Assembly: GCA_039696685.1 (NCBI GenBank)
Contig: CP155566.1
Coordinates: 62,001 to 126,000 of the forward strand
From: Vibrio sp. CDRSL-10 TSBA
GTDB lineage: Bacteria > Pseudomonadota > Gammaproteobacteria > Enterobacterales > Vibrionaceae
DNA: 64,000 nt
Direction: 5' to 3'
Shown here: piece after piece, positions 15,062-24,575 of the stretch
Layout: each line of letters begins with the position of its first letter
Numbering within the stretch: the first letter of the stretch is position 1
Position numbers and translations under genes: made by a program
The notes under the pieces: model-generated
What the model was told of the DNA's origin: nothing
Database searches by the model: none
Seen by the model: only the letters and a program-made list of their open reading frames with translations

Positions 15062-15469
15062 TTACAGACCTTCTATCATATGCTCAATCGCGGCCATGAT
15101 TTCATCGTCTGAACAGTCCATACAAGTACCACGTGGTGGCATCATATTCAGACCGTTAATAGCGTGCTGCTGCAGGACATCTTTACCCTGGGCAATGCGC
15201 GGAGCCCAATCAGCGGCATTGCCAATTTTGGGAGCGCCACTGACTCCGGATGCGTGACAAGCGATACAAAAGGTGCCGTAAACAGAGGCGCCATCACGCG
15301 GGCCGGTTGGTTCTGCAGCCACCGGTTCACTGCCTGCCAGATACACATTACCCACAGGTTTGATGCGTTCTGCAATGGCATCAGCATCGGCGGAACTGGT
15401 TGCGAAGGAGGCGGTAGAAAAGGTTAGTGCAGCGAACAATACGCTTAAGACTGATCGAGACATATCCAT
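15062..15469 (-). CDS. Cytochrome c5 family monohaem protein
   Basis: A 135-residue periplasmic electron carrier. A signal peptide covers residues 1-23 (cleavage near SFA-TSS). The haem site is CIACH at about 68-72, the axial Met lies in the NMMPPRG segment, and the extra pair CMDC near 118 is typical of cytochrome c5. It may start at the second Met (MSRSV), two codons later. It is convergent with rep and likely monocistronic. Its exact redox partner cannot be inferred. Confidence 0.9.
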   Translation of the reverse strand: MDMSRSVLSVLFAALTFSTASFATSSADADAIAERIKPVGNVYLAGSEPVAAEPTGPRDGASVYGTFCIACHASGVSGAPKIGNAADWAPRIAQGKDVLQQHAINGLNMMPPRGTCMDCSDDEIMAAIEHMIEGL

Positions 15470-15760
15470 TTAACTCACTTTACATTCCAAAGGTAAGTGC
15501 TGCTTACCCAATTATTATTTAGCGTAGGGTGATTTATTGGCCGGACTGGCTGTTAAATCAATGTAAACTGTGGGTGATTATAGATCGATAACATGGTGCA
15601 ATAAACAACAAGTTGCGATCTTCAGGGGGTGAGTCACATCCTTAAATAGGGTGAATTCGCCATATCTGATGAAAAAGGCACCAAACGAATAAAAAAAGTT
15701 GAAAAAGTACTAGACGACCCATGGCGATCTACGTATTATTCCCATCCGCCGATAGGGCAT

Positions 15761-15837
<77 letters not shown>

Positions 15838-15869
15838 ATTCCCGGAAGCAATATCGGTAAAAATTTAGT

Positions 15870-15946
15870 GGTGGCTATAGCTCAGTTGGTAGAGTCCCGG
15901 ATTGTGATTCCGGTTGTCGCGGGTTCGAATCCCGTTAGCCACCCCA
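15870..15946 (+). tRNA. tRNA-His (GTG), copy 1
   Basis: A 77-nt tRNA with the extra G-1 pairing to C73, anticodon loop TTGTGAT and encoded CCA. Confidence 0.95.
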
Positions 15947-15951
15947 TTCGT

Positions 15952-16028
<77 letters not shown>

Positions 16029-16098
16029 CTTATTTAAGTGTCAGGCGTTAAGCGTGATACGAAGTAACGGCATACAAGCGGTTATTGCAAAATTCAGC

Positions 16099-16175
16099 GG
16101 TGGCTATAGCTCAGTTGGTAGAGTCCCGGATTGTGATTCCGGTTGTCGCGGGTTCGAATCCCGTTAGCCACCCCA
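16099..16175 (+). tRNA. tRNA-His (GTG), copy 2
   Basis: Identical in sequence to copy 1. The His-Pro pair has been duplicated with a distinct 70-bp spacer. Confidence 0.95.
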
Positions 16176-16180
16176 TTTGT

Positions 16181-16238
<58 letters not shown>

Positions 16239-16257
<19 letters not shown>

Positions 16258-17166
16258 CCATTCAAAGCCTCGTCAGCAATGACGGGGCTTTTTTACATCT
16301 GAATGATTGTGGAGGATGCTTCATAGCATCGCGGGTCGTGGGCTGGAGCGCCAGTCCGATCTAATCCCTCTTCACCGACCACCATTCAAAGCCTCGTCAG
16401 CAATGACGGGGCTTTTTTACATCTGAATGATTGTGGAGGATGCTTCATAGCATCGCGGGTCGTGGGCTGGAGCGCCAGTCCGATCTAATCCCTCTTCACC
16501 GACCACCATTCAAAGCCTCGTCAGCAATGACGGGGCTTTTTTACATCTGAATGATTGTGGAGGATGCTTCATAGCATCGCGGGTCGTGGGCTGGAGCGCC
16601 AGTCCGATCTAATCCCTCTTCACCGACCACCATTTGAAGCCTCGTCAGCAATGACGGGGCTTTTTTACATCTGAATGATTGTGGAGGATGCTTCATAGCA
16701 TCGCGGGTCGTGGGCTGGAGCGCCAGTCCGATCGCATCCCTCTTCACCGACCACCATTTAAAGCCTCGTCAGCAATGACGGGGCTTTTTTACATCTGAAT
16801 GATAGTGGAGGATGCTTCATAGCATCGCTGGTCGTGGGCTGGAGCGCCAGTCCGATCGAATCCCTCTTCACCGACCACCATTTAAAGCCTCGTCAGCAAT
16901 GACGGGGCTTTTTTGCATCTGGATGATTGTTGGAGGATGCTTCATAGCATCGCTGGTCGTGGGCTGGAGCGCCAGTCCGATCGCATCCCTCTTCACCGAC
17001 CACCATTTAAAGCCTCGTCAGCAATGACGGGGCTTTTTTGCATCTGGATGATTGTTGGAGGATGCTTCATAGCATCGCTGGTCGTGGGCTGGAGCGCCAG
17101 TCCGATCGCATCCCTCTTCACCGACCACCATTTAAAGCCTCGTCAGAAATGACGGGGCTTTTTTAC
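16239..17166 (+). repeat. Seven ~124-bp tandem units carrying the tRNA-Pro 3' end plus a terminator
   Basis: The 3' end of tRNA-Pro (TCCCTCTTCACCGACCACCA) recurs with period 124, 124, 124, 124, 124, 125 and 125 bp from 16239 to 17109. Each unit holds, in order, the tRNA 3' end, a rho-independent terminator (AAGCCTCGTCA loop TGACGGGGCTTTTTT), a GATGCT/AGCATC hairpin and a GGCTGG/CCAGTC hairpin. The array ends with an eighth terminator. This parallels the rtT repeats after E. coli tyrT, where each 178-bp unit repeats the tRNA-Tyr 3' end. Open frames across the array shift with unit length and look non-coding. Confidence 0.95.
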
Positions 17167-17178
17167 GTTTGTAGGTTC

Positions 17179-17206
17179 TAGACCCTAGGACCCTAGGATC
17201 CTAGGG
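17179..17206. repeat. Degenerate CCTAGG/TAGACCC short repeat
   Basis: TAGACCC followed by TAGGACCC, TAGGATCC and TAGGG, a decayed relative of the perfect TAGACCC array after the rrn operon. Both sit directly behind a stable-RNA terminator. Confidence 0.75.
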
Positions 17207-17240
17207 CTTGATTCTGTACCTGTTGTCTAAGACATTCTGC

Positions 17241-17287
17241 CAGAACCCAGAACCCAGAACCCAGAACCCAGAACCCAGAACCCAGAA
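17241..17287. repeat. Six and a half tandem copies of CAGAACC
   Basis: Perfect heptamers CAGAACC from 17241 to 17282 plus CAGAA. A different heptamer from TAGACCC but the same period, and again at the end of a tRNA region. Confidence 0.95.
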
Positions 17288-17959
17288 GCTGTATTCCCTT
17301 TTCTCACCATTTGTGTGCGTACCATCACTTTTTTTATTTTTATGCGGATTGGTGGGCAATTCCTCTTCTAGTCTTTAAACAGACGTTTCGCACGCGAACC
17401 ATTTATCTGCCCAGTGTCCGCTTGACGTTGAGTTGAGTCAGTTCACAAAAACGATAAGTTTAATATTCCACTTAATTTTACATTATTGGGTTTAATTTCT
17501 GGTTAATAGCTGAATGTCTGGTTTTTATGGTTTAGGTAATGGATTTCATGTGAGATTGTTTCTTTATTGTTAATATTTAGCTCGGCTTGACACTTGCTAA
17601 AATATTCATCTGCTCGTTTTTTACAATATCTGCAATATTTGCGCTATATCAGTGTTTAACGCTATGAATATGAGTTAATCTACCGAGTATGGCGAAACAT
17701 CCGACCACGCTAATATCTAGTTTTAGTGCATATAAATTCGATTATGCTGCTTTAAAGTGGTGCATTATCGATTTTTTATCCTTTTAATGTTGCTTTTGTG
17801 TGAAGTTTTCGCCATATTGATGGCCTTATAAATTGCCAGAATATTATACTGGTTTGAATGGATTCACTTGGGCATGCGTTGGTCGACCGCTGATGGTATC
17901 GATCGCCGTGAGCCGCAGACAGGGCAGAAAACTGCCGCAGCAGTAGAGGTCTGGTTTAG
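17288..17959. other. AT-rich intergenic region before the peptide ABC operon
   Basis: About 670 bp with no credible gene on either strand. It is notably AT-rich compared with the flanks (17430-17850) and holds several TTGACA/TATAAT-like fragments, none with convincing spacing. It presumably contains the operon promoter and is a plausible H-NS target (inference). Confidence 0.5.
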
Positions 17960-19676
17960 ATGTCACTTTTAGAAGTAAAAAACCTTCGTATTGAATATCC
18001 GTCACGCCACGGTGTGCATGCAGCGGTTAAATCGCTGTCTTTCAGCATTGAGCGCGGCGAGATTGTCGGCGTAGTCGGTGAGTCCGGTGCCGGTAAATCG
18101 ACAGTGGGTAACGCGATTATTGATTTGCTGAGTCCTCCGGGCACTATAGCCGGCGGTGAAGTCTTCCTGGATGGCAAGAAGATCTCTGGCTTGTCTCCGG
18201 AAAAAATGCGTGCCGTGCGCGGGTCTAAAATTGGCTTTATCTTCCAGGACCCGATGACCTCACTCAATCCGCTGTTCACCGTAGAGCAGCAGTTGAAAGA
18301 AACCATCCATGCCAACATGAAGGTCAGTGATGATGAAGCCTACCAGCGTGCATTGTCACTGATGAAGCAGGTCGGTATCCCGCAACCGGAAAACCGCCTG
18401 AAACAGTATCCGCACCAGTTTCTCCGGTGGTATGCGTCAGCGTGTCGTGATTGCTATTGCTCTGGCGGGCGAACCGGATTTGATCATTGCCGATGAACCG
18501 ACCACGGCACTGGATGTGTCCATTCAGGACCAGATCCTGAGTCTGATCCGCGAGCTGTGCATTAAAAACAATGTCGGCTGTATGCTGGTGACCCACGACA
18601 TGGGCGTGGTTTCCAACGTGACGGATCGTGTCGCGGTGATGTACCGCGGCGATCTGGTTGAATTCGGTCCGACGGCGAAAGTGCTGGGTGACCCGGATCA
18701 TCCGTATACCCGCAGCCTGATTTCCGCAGTACCGCGCTCCGACATCAAACTGGACCGCTTCCCGCTGGTCACTTATATCGAAGATGCCGCTGAGCACAAA
18801 ACCCTGGATATCAAGAATCACTGGCTGGGTCAGAGTCAGGATCAGCGTGAGTACACCGGCCCGCTGCTTAACGTGGAAAACGTCAGCCTGCGCTTTGTGA
18901 CCAAAGATTCACTGTTTGAAAGTCGCCGCGAGTACGTGCAGGCTTCCAATAATGTCAGTTTCGAGGTGCAGGAAGGAGAGACTTTCGGCCTGGTGGGCGA
19001 ATCTGGTTCGGGTAAATCGACCATCGCACGCGTCATCGCTGGTTTGTACCAGCCGAATGAAGGCCGGGTGACGTTTGAAGGGCTCGATCTGACGGCGATG
19101 AAGTCAGAGAAAGAGCGCCGTCCGGTGCGTCGCCAGATGCAGATGGTGTTCCAGAACCCTTACACCTCAATGAACCCGCGGATGAAGGTCTTCGACATCA
19201 TTGCTGAGCCGATTCGCTTTCATAAACTGACCAATGGTGAAGGGGAAACCCGCCAAATCGTCAACGACCTGCTCGATTATGTTGGCCTGGGTAAAATGGC
19301 CGGGGTGAAGTATCCGCATGAATTTTCCGGTGGTCAGCGTCAGCGTATTTCGATTGCGCGCGCGCTGGCAACCCGTCCGCGTCTGCTTATCTGTGATGAG
19401 CCGACTTCGGCGCTGGATGTCTCTGTTCAGGCGCAAATCCTTAACCTGCTTAAAGATCTGCAGGATGAATTAAGCCTGACCATGATGTTCATCAGTCATG
19501 ATCTGCCGGTGATTCGTCAGATGTGTGACCGGGTCGGGGTCATGAAAATGGGTACCTTGCTGGAAGTGGCGCCGACAGAGCAACTGTTCACAGCGCCGCA
19601 GCATGAGTACAGCCAGCAACTGATTTCCTTGATGCCGGAGTTTACCGGCTTGAGAGACGGTGTAAGCGCGGCCTAG
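17960..19676 (+). CDS. Dual-domain ABC ATPase of a peptide/nickel-type importer, one frameshift
   Basis: Fuses two OppD/OppF-type ATPase domains, as in GsiA and YejF. Domain 1 (residues 1-270) has Walker A GESGAGKST, signature SGGMRQR and Walker B IIADEPTTALD. Domain 2 (about 300-560) has GESGSGKST, SGGQRQR and LICDEPTSALD. The frame breaks at 18418-18422 (GTTTC). Removing one T restores HQFSGGMRQR, the first ABC signature, and a 571-residue protein. It is first in an operon with the binding protein and two permeases, so it supplies both ATPase sites of the importer. Confidence 0.92.
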
Positions 19677-19686
19677 CCGCACAGAT

Positions 19687-19711
19687 TGCCGGCCTTTCGG
19701 GGCCGGGTTTT
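19687..19711 (+). terminator. GC-rich stem-loop between the ATPase and binding-protein genes
   Basis: GCCGGCC / GGCCGGGTTTT stem-loop with a short T-run. It may be a partial terminator or an RNA end that sets different expression of the two genes. Confidence 0.55.
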
Positions 19712-19768
19712 GAAACAGAAGCAAATACAACAACTAGGGATTTGGATTCCCGCATAAGGAGTTATGCA

Positions 19769-21325
19769 ATGAAAACCATGAAAAGCAAACTTGCAGTGGC
19801 TTTAATGGCAGCTGGCCTCAGCTTTGCCGCCAGCGCAGCTGATATTACTGTGGCTTACGACGCTGATCCGGTATCACTGGACCCGCATGAACAACTGTCA
19901 GGTGGTACGCTGCAACTGTCTCACATGGTGTTTGATCCGTTGGTTCGCTACACCCAGGATCTGGACTTTGAACCACGCCTGGCGAGCAGCTGGGAACGTC
20001 TGGATGACAAAACAGTCCGTTTCCACCTGCGTGAAGGCGTTAAGTTCCACTCTGGTAACATGATGACAGCAGACGATGTGGTCTGGACGTTTGACCGTCT
20101 GCAAAGCTCACCGGATTTCAAAGCGATTTTTGAACCATACGAGAAAATGGTCAAAGTCGACGACTACACGGTTGACCTGGTATCGAAGGGCGCTTACCCG
20201 CTGGTACTGCAAACCGCGACCTACATTTTCCCGATGGACAGCAAGTTCTATTCAGGCAAGACCGAAGACGGCAAAGATAAGAGTGAAGTAGTGAAACACG
20301 GTAACTCGTTTGCGTCTACCCACCTTTCCGGTACCGGTCCTTTTATCGTAACGCAACGTGAACAGGGCGTGAAAGTCGAATTCGAACGCTTCAAAGACTA
20401 CTGGGACAAAGATTCGAAAGGTAATGTTGACCATCTGACTCTGGTGCCTATCAAAGAAGATGCGACCCGTGTTGCGGCTCTGCTGTCTGGTGACGTCGAC
20501 ATGATTGCACCGGTGGCGCCGAACGACCACAAACGTGTTGAAGAAGCTAAAGGTGTTGATCTGGTGACCCTGCCGGGTACCCGTATCATCTCTTTCCAGA
20601 TGAACCAGTCGAGCAATGAAGCACTGAAAGATGTGCGCGTGCGTCAGGCGATTGTCTACGCGATCAATAACCAGGGTATCGTTGATAAAATCATGAAAGG
20701 TTTTGCAACGGCTGCCGGTCAGCAGAGCCCGAAAGGTTACGCGGGTTACAATCCTGAGCTGGTGCCGCGTTATGATCTGAAAAAAGCCAAAGAGCTAATG
20801 AAAGAAGCCGGTTATGAGAAGGGCTTTAACCTGACGATGATCGCACCGAACAACCGCTACGTTAACGATGCCAAAGTTGCCCAAGCTGCGGCGGCGATGT
20901 TGTCGAAGATCGGCATTAAAGTTGATCTGAAAACCATGCCAAAAGCGCAGTACTGGCCAGAGTTTGATAAATGTGCGGCAGACATGCTGATGATCGGCTG
21001 GCACTCAGATACAGAGGATTCAGCTAACTTCTCTGAATTCCTGACCATGACCCGCAATGAAGAAACCGGTAAAGGTCAGTACAACTGTGGTCACTACTCA
21101 AATCCGGAAGTGGATAAACTGGTGGAAGCGTCAAACGTCGAAACCGATCCGGCCAAACGTGCGCAAATGCTGCAGCAGGTCGAAGCAACATTGTACAACG
21201 ATGCAGCGTTCGTTCCTCTGCACTGGCAGAACCTGGCCTGGGGCGCGAAATCAACTCTGGACATCAAACCAATCGTCAACCCGATGGAATTCCCATACTT
21301 CGGTGACCTGGTAGTCCAAGAGTAA
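19769..21325 (+). CDS. Peptide ABC transporter substrate-binding protein (SBP family 5)
   Basis: 518 residues. I start at MKTMKSKLAVALMAAG because AAGGAG lies 8 bases upstream. A Sec signal peptide ends near ASA-ADI. The body is a DppA/OppA-class solute-binding protein: VAYDADPVSLDPHEQ at the N-terminus, then FHLREGVKFHSG and a C-terminal segment ending in PLHWQNLAWGAKS. It captures peptides or a similar ligand in the periplasm for the adjacent permeases; the ligand cannot be read from sequence. It corresponds by synteny to the V. cholerae peptide-binding gene next to this tRNA cluster. Confidence 0.92.
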   Translation: MKTMKSKLAVALMAAGLSFAASAADITVAYDADPVSLDPHEQLSGGTLQLSHMVFDPLVRYTQDLDFEPRLASSWERLDDKTVRFHLREGVKFHSGNMMTADDVVWTFDRLQSSPDFKAIFEPYEKMVKVDDYTVDLVSKGAYPLVLQTATYIFPMDSKFYSGKTEDGKDKSEVVKHGNSFASTHLSGTGPFIVTQREQGVKVEFERFKDYWDKDSKGNVDHLTLVPIKEDATRVAALLSGDVDMIAPVAPNDHKRVEEAKGVDLVTLPGTRIISFQMNQSSNEALKDVRVRQAIVYAINNQGIVDKIMKGFATAAGQQSPKGYAGYNPELVPRYDLKKAKELMKEAGYEKGFNLTMIAPNNRYVNDAKVAQAAAAMLSKIGIKVDLKTMPKAQYWPEFDKCAADMLMIGWHSDTEDSANFSEFLTMTRNEETGKGQYNCGHYSNPEVDKLVEASNVETDPAKRAQMLQQVEATLYNDAAFVPLHWQNLAWGAKSTLDIKPIVNPMEFPYFGDLVVQE

Positions 21326-21348
21326 GTTGCGCGTTAAATGGTAACAGG

Positions 21349-21378
21349 AGCCTCCGTAACCCGGTTGCGGGGGCTTTC
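21349..21378 (+). terminator. Stem-loop after the binding-protein gene
   Basis: AGCCTCCGTAACC paired with GGTTGCGGGGGCT and only a short T stretch. Such stems behind solute-binding-protein genes commonly stabilise their mRNA and let few transcripts through to the permeases. Confidence 0.65.
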
Positions 21379-21496
21379 TAACCTTAGGTCATTAATCTTG
21401 TTTCAGTCGGGTTAGTGGCTGTTTTAAAGGCTGAATAGGGTCCATCGCAGGGCATTAACCCGGATGGATTTAGCATGGAAAGTTAAGGGGCAAGGA

Positions 21497-22475
21497 ATGT
21501 TTTCGTTTCTGGTCAAGCGCCTGTTTCAGGCACTGATAGTGATGTTTGTGATCAGTTTGGTGGCGTTTGCCATTCAGGATAACCTGGGCGACCCGCTGCG
21601 CGAGCTTGTCGGTCAGTCGGTTTCAGAGACGGAGCGCCAGGCGCTGCGTGATGAACTGGGCCTCAACGATCCCTTCGTAACTAAATACACCCGTTTTATC
21701 ACTGCTGCGGTGCAGGGCGACCTGGGTTCCTCCTATTTCTTCAAGCGTCCTGCGGTTGAAGTGATTCTCGACAAGCTGGTCGCGACGCTGGAACTGGTGT
21801 TCGGTGCCTCGCTGATCATTATTGTCTGTTCAATTCCGCTTGGGGTGTATTCAGCGATACATCCGAAGAGTGTGTTTACTAAGCTGGTCATGGCCGGCAG
21901 TAGTATTGGTATTTCGATCCCGGTGTTTCTGACTGCGATTATGCTGATGTATGTGTTCTCGATAGAGCTCGGCTGGCTGCCATCCTATGGCCGCGGTGAA
22001 ACCGCAAACTGGCTCGGCTGGGAGTCGGGGTTTCTTTACCCTTGATGGTCTCGCACACCTGATCCTGCCTTGTGTCTCGCTGGCCTCCATCATGCTGCCG
22101 CTGTTTATCCGCCTGGTCCGTGCCGAGATGCTTGAAGTGCTCAGCTCTGAATACATCAAGTTTGCCAAGGCGAAAGGCCTGGCGATGAACAAGATTTATT
22201 ACCAGCATGCGCTGAAAAATACCATGCTGCCGGTGCTGACTGTCGGCGGTGTGCAAATCGGCACTATGGTGGCCTACACCATTTTGACGGAAACTGTGTT
22301 CCAGTGGCCGGGTACCGGCTTCCTGTTCCTTGAGGCGATTAACCGGGTGGATACGCCGCTTATCACGGCTTACGTGATTTTTGTCGGCCTGATTTTCGTG
22401 GTGACCAACACCATCGTGGACCTGATGTATGGTCTGATCAACCCAACCGTTAACCTGACCGGAAAAGGAGCATAA
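21497..22475 (+). CDS. ABC importer permease 1 (DppB type), one frameshift
   Basis: An inner-membrane permease of the peptide/nickel family. I start at MFSFLVKRLFQALIV with AAGGGG six bases upstream. The first TM is residues 8-30. The DppB hallmark EAA loop lies in the second half (KAKGLAMNKIYYQHALKNTMLP). The frame breaks at 22030-22034 (GTTTC). Removing one T restores SGFFTLDGLAHLILP and a 325-residue protein. It is followed 2 bp later by the second permease. Confidence 0.92.
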
Positions 22476-22477
22476 TC

Positions 22478-23416
22478 ATGAGCCAGGTAGTTGCAGCTCC
22501 TTCACGCTGGGAGCGTTTTAAGCAGTCGGATTTTCTTTACTATTTTCTGCGTGATAAAGTGGCGATGGTCAGCTTTGTCATCTTTATGGTGGTGCTGGTT
22601 ACGTCTCTGGTGTCACCGTTGATTGCACCGACCAACCCGTACGATTTAACGTCAATCGATATTATGGATTCGGAATTACCGCCATCCTGGCTGGATGGCG
22701 GCGATGAGCGCTTCCTGCTCGGCACTGATAACCAGGGGCGCGATATTTTATCGACCATTTTATATGGCTCCCGTTTGTCACTGACGATTGGCTTTCTTGC
22801 CGTTGCTTTACAGCTGTTCTTCGGCATCGTGATCGGCTTGTCAGCCGGCTATTTCGGTGGCCGTATTGACAGCTTCCTGATGCGTTTTGCGGATGTACAG
22901 CTGTCGTTTTCGACCATGATGGTCGCGATCATTGTATCGGCCATCTTTAAAGCCAGTTTTGGCAGCGAGTTCTACAGTGAATACGCGGTCTTGATGCTGG
23001 TGGTGATCATCGGCGTGGCCGAGTGGCCGCAATATGCGCGTACCATTCGTGCCTCTGTGCTGGCTGAAAAGAAAAAAGAGTATGTTGAAGCGGCGCGGGT
23101 GATGGGCTTTAAATCACTGCGTATCATGTTTCGTCATATTCTGCCGAACTGTCTGTCGCCGATTCTGGTGATCTCAACTGTACAGGTGGCGAATGCCATC
23201 ATGTCTGAGGCGGCACTTTCTTTCCTCGGTCTGGGTTTGCCGGTTGACCAGCCATCACTGGGTTCACTGATCAGTATCGGTTTTAACTACATCTTCTCCG
23301 GTTCGTGGTGGATTACCATTTTCCCTGGCCTGGTGCTGGTCACCCTGGTGTTGGTGATTAACCTGCTGGGCGACTGGTTACGCGATGTGTTTAACCCGAA
23401 AATCTACAAAGGTTGA
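22478..23416 (+). CDS. ABC importer permease 2 (DppC type)
   Basis: 312 residues with about six TM segments, pairing with permease 1. The N-terminal cytoplasmic stretch is followed by TM1 (residues 28-50), the periplasmic PLIAPTNPYDL loop and the LLGTDNQGRD motif typical of DppC/OppC. The EAA loop is in AARVMGFKSLRIMFRHILPN. It is intact and ends the operon before a strong terminator. Confidence 0.94.
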   Translation: MSQVVAAPSRWERFKQSDFLYYFLRDKVAMVSFVIFMVVLVTSLVSPLIAPTNPYDLTSIDIMDSELPPSWLDGGDERFLLGTDNQGRDILSTILYGSRLSLTIGFLAVALQLFFGIVIGLSAGYFGGRIDSFLMRFADVQLSFSTMMVAIIVSAIFKASFGSEFYSEYAVLMLVVIIGVAEWPQYARTIRASVLAEKKKEYVEAARVMGFKSLRIMFRHILPNCLSPILVISTVQVANAIMSEAALSFLGLGLPVDQPSLGSLISIGFNYIFSGSWWITIFPGLVLVTLVLVINLLGDWLRDVFNPKIYKG

Positions 23417-23457
23417 TCAGAGTCGATTGATTTTGTTCGAATAATGTACCTAAACTA

Positions 23458-23487
23458 AGAGCCGTAAGTGATTGCGGCTCTTTTTTT
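23458..23487 (+). terminator. Terminator of the peptide ABC operon
   Basis: AGAGCCGTAA / TTGCGGCTCT stem, GTGA loop, then seven T residues. Confidence 0.9.
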
Positions 23488-23562
23488 GCATCTGTAATCG
23501 AACGTTGAGCAGTAACCATTGTCACTATGAGTAGGATAACTATGGAGATGAGAGTGGTCGTG

Positions 23563-24522
23563 ATGCCTAAAATCACCCATCGAGTTCTGTTAAGCCTGTC
23601 CTGCTGTGCTGTACCTTTGTTTTCTCTGCCGGTACATGCTCAGGAGTTTCTTTGTGATGCGACTCAGGCCGCCAGCAATCAGTTGCCGGTTCTGGATAAA
23701 GCGTGTCCGATAGGACAAGGCCTATGGGGTAACTCGGCCCCGAAAAGAAAGGATTCTGACTTCTGGATTCAGTGCGGCTTGTTGACCAAGCCTTTATCGT
23801 TGGCCCAGGCCCAGGGTTTGTATCAACATATCTCAACCCATGTCTGGATGAAACCGGAAGACAAAGGAACCCGTTGCCTGATCGGGCCTTACGATGATTT
23901 CGCCAAGGCGCGCAAAGATTTGCGTGGCGTGCGCACTGTGACCGGCTACAAGGAAGCTTTTATTCGTGAAGTCGCAAAAAGCACGGCGACGTCAGTGACA
24001 GCGGCTGCGCCGGTAAAGCGTGCTCCAGTCGCACCACAAGCTGCACCAAAGCCTGCTAAAGCTCAGACTCCAGCCTCGCAACCTAAACCTGCGGTGTCGC
24101 CTAAACCTGTTGTGGCAGCTGAGCCTGCGCAAGCCGCTGCGCTGACCGAAACCCGTGCTTTACCTGCGACTGTTGCGTCTCAGGGCGCCGATATCAGCTT
24201 TCGCCATCAGGCGTCACTCAACGGAGTGAGTTATGTTGTGCCTTACACTCTGGCCGACAATGTGCAGTTCTACATGGAGCACAACAAAGCCTGGAACCGG
24301 CTCAGCTATGACGGGGCGGAAAAAATGTGCCGCAGCCAGAATATGCGCTTGGCAACCGAGCAGGAGTGGAAGCAGTTACTTAATTCAAAAGTGATGGAAC
24401 GTGAACAGTGGCCGGTGTACCTGCCGTACTGGGGTGAGGGGCGCAAAGGACTGTTTACCAATGGCAGAACGACCAACCTGAAAGGCACCTCACTGCTGAA
24501 TGTACTGTGTGTGAAAGGATAG
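23563..24522 (+). CDS. Exported SPOR-domain protein with a C-terminal conserved region
   Basis: About 319 residues from MPKITHRV; an earlier ATG at 23542 with an AGGA site is also possible. A signal peptide ends at VHA-QEF. Residues 25-110 hold a SPOR-like peptidoglycan-binding fold (FWIQCGLLTKPLSLAQAQ, CLIGPYDDFAKARKDLR). A Pro/Ala/Lys-rich linker covers about 130-200. The C-terminal 100 residues include AEKMCRSQNMRLATEQEWKQL, which resembles formylglycine-generating-enzyme or lectin-like folds in its RLATEQEW pattern. It is likely a periplasmic cell-wall-associated protein; its function is unknown. Confidence 0.75.
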   Translation: MPKITHRVLLSLSCCAVPLFSLPVHAQEFLCDATQAASNQLPVLDKACPIGQGLWGNSAPKRKDSDFWIQCGLLTKPLSLAQAQGLYQHISTHVWMKPEDKGTRCLIGPYDDFAKARKDLRGVRTVTGYKEAFIREVAKSTATSVTAAAPVKRAPVAPQAAPKPAKAQTPASQPKPAVSPKPVVAAEPAQAAALTETRALPATVASQGADISFRHQASLNGVSYVVPYTLADNVQFYMEHNKAWNRLSYDGAEKMCRSQNMRLATEQEWKQLLNSKVMEREQWPVYLPYWGEGRKGLFTNGRTTNLKGTSLLNVLCVKG

Positions 24523-24575
24523 AAAATAACCCCGCATTGCGGGGTTATTGTTACCTAGCCTGATTTGACGTGTTA

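Noticed and set aside
16541..17152. Small proteins encoded in the tandem array (for example at 16812-17027 and 16913-17152)
   Set aside because: The open frames change with unit length, cross terminators and tRNA remnants, and have no ribosome-binding sites.
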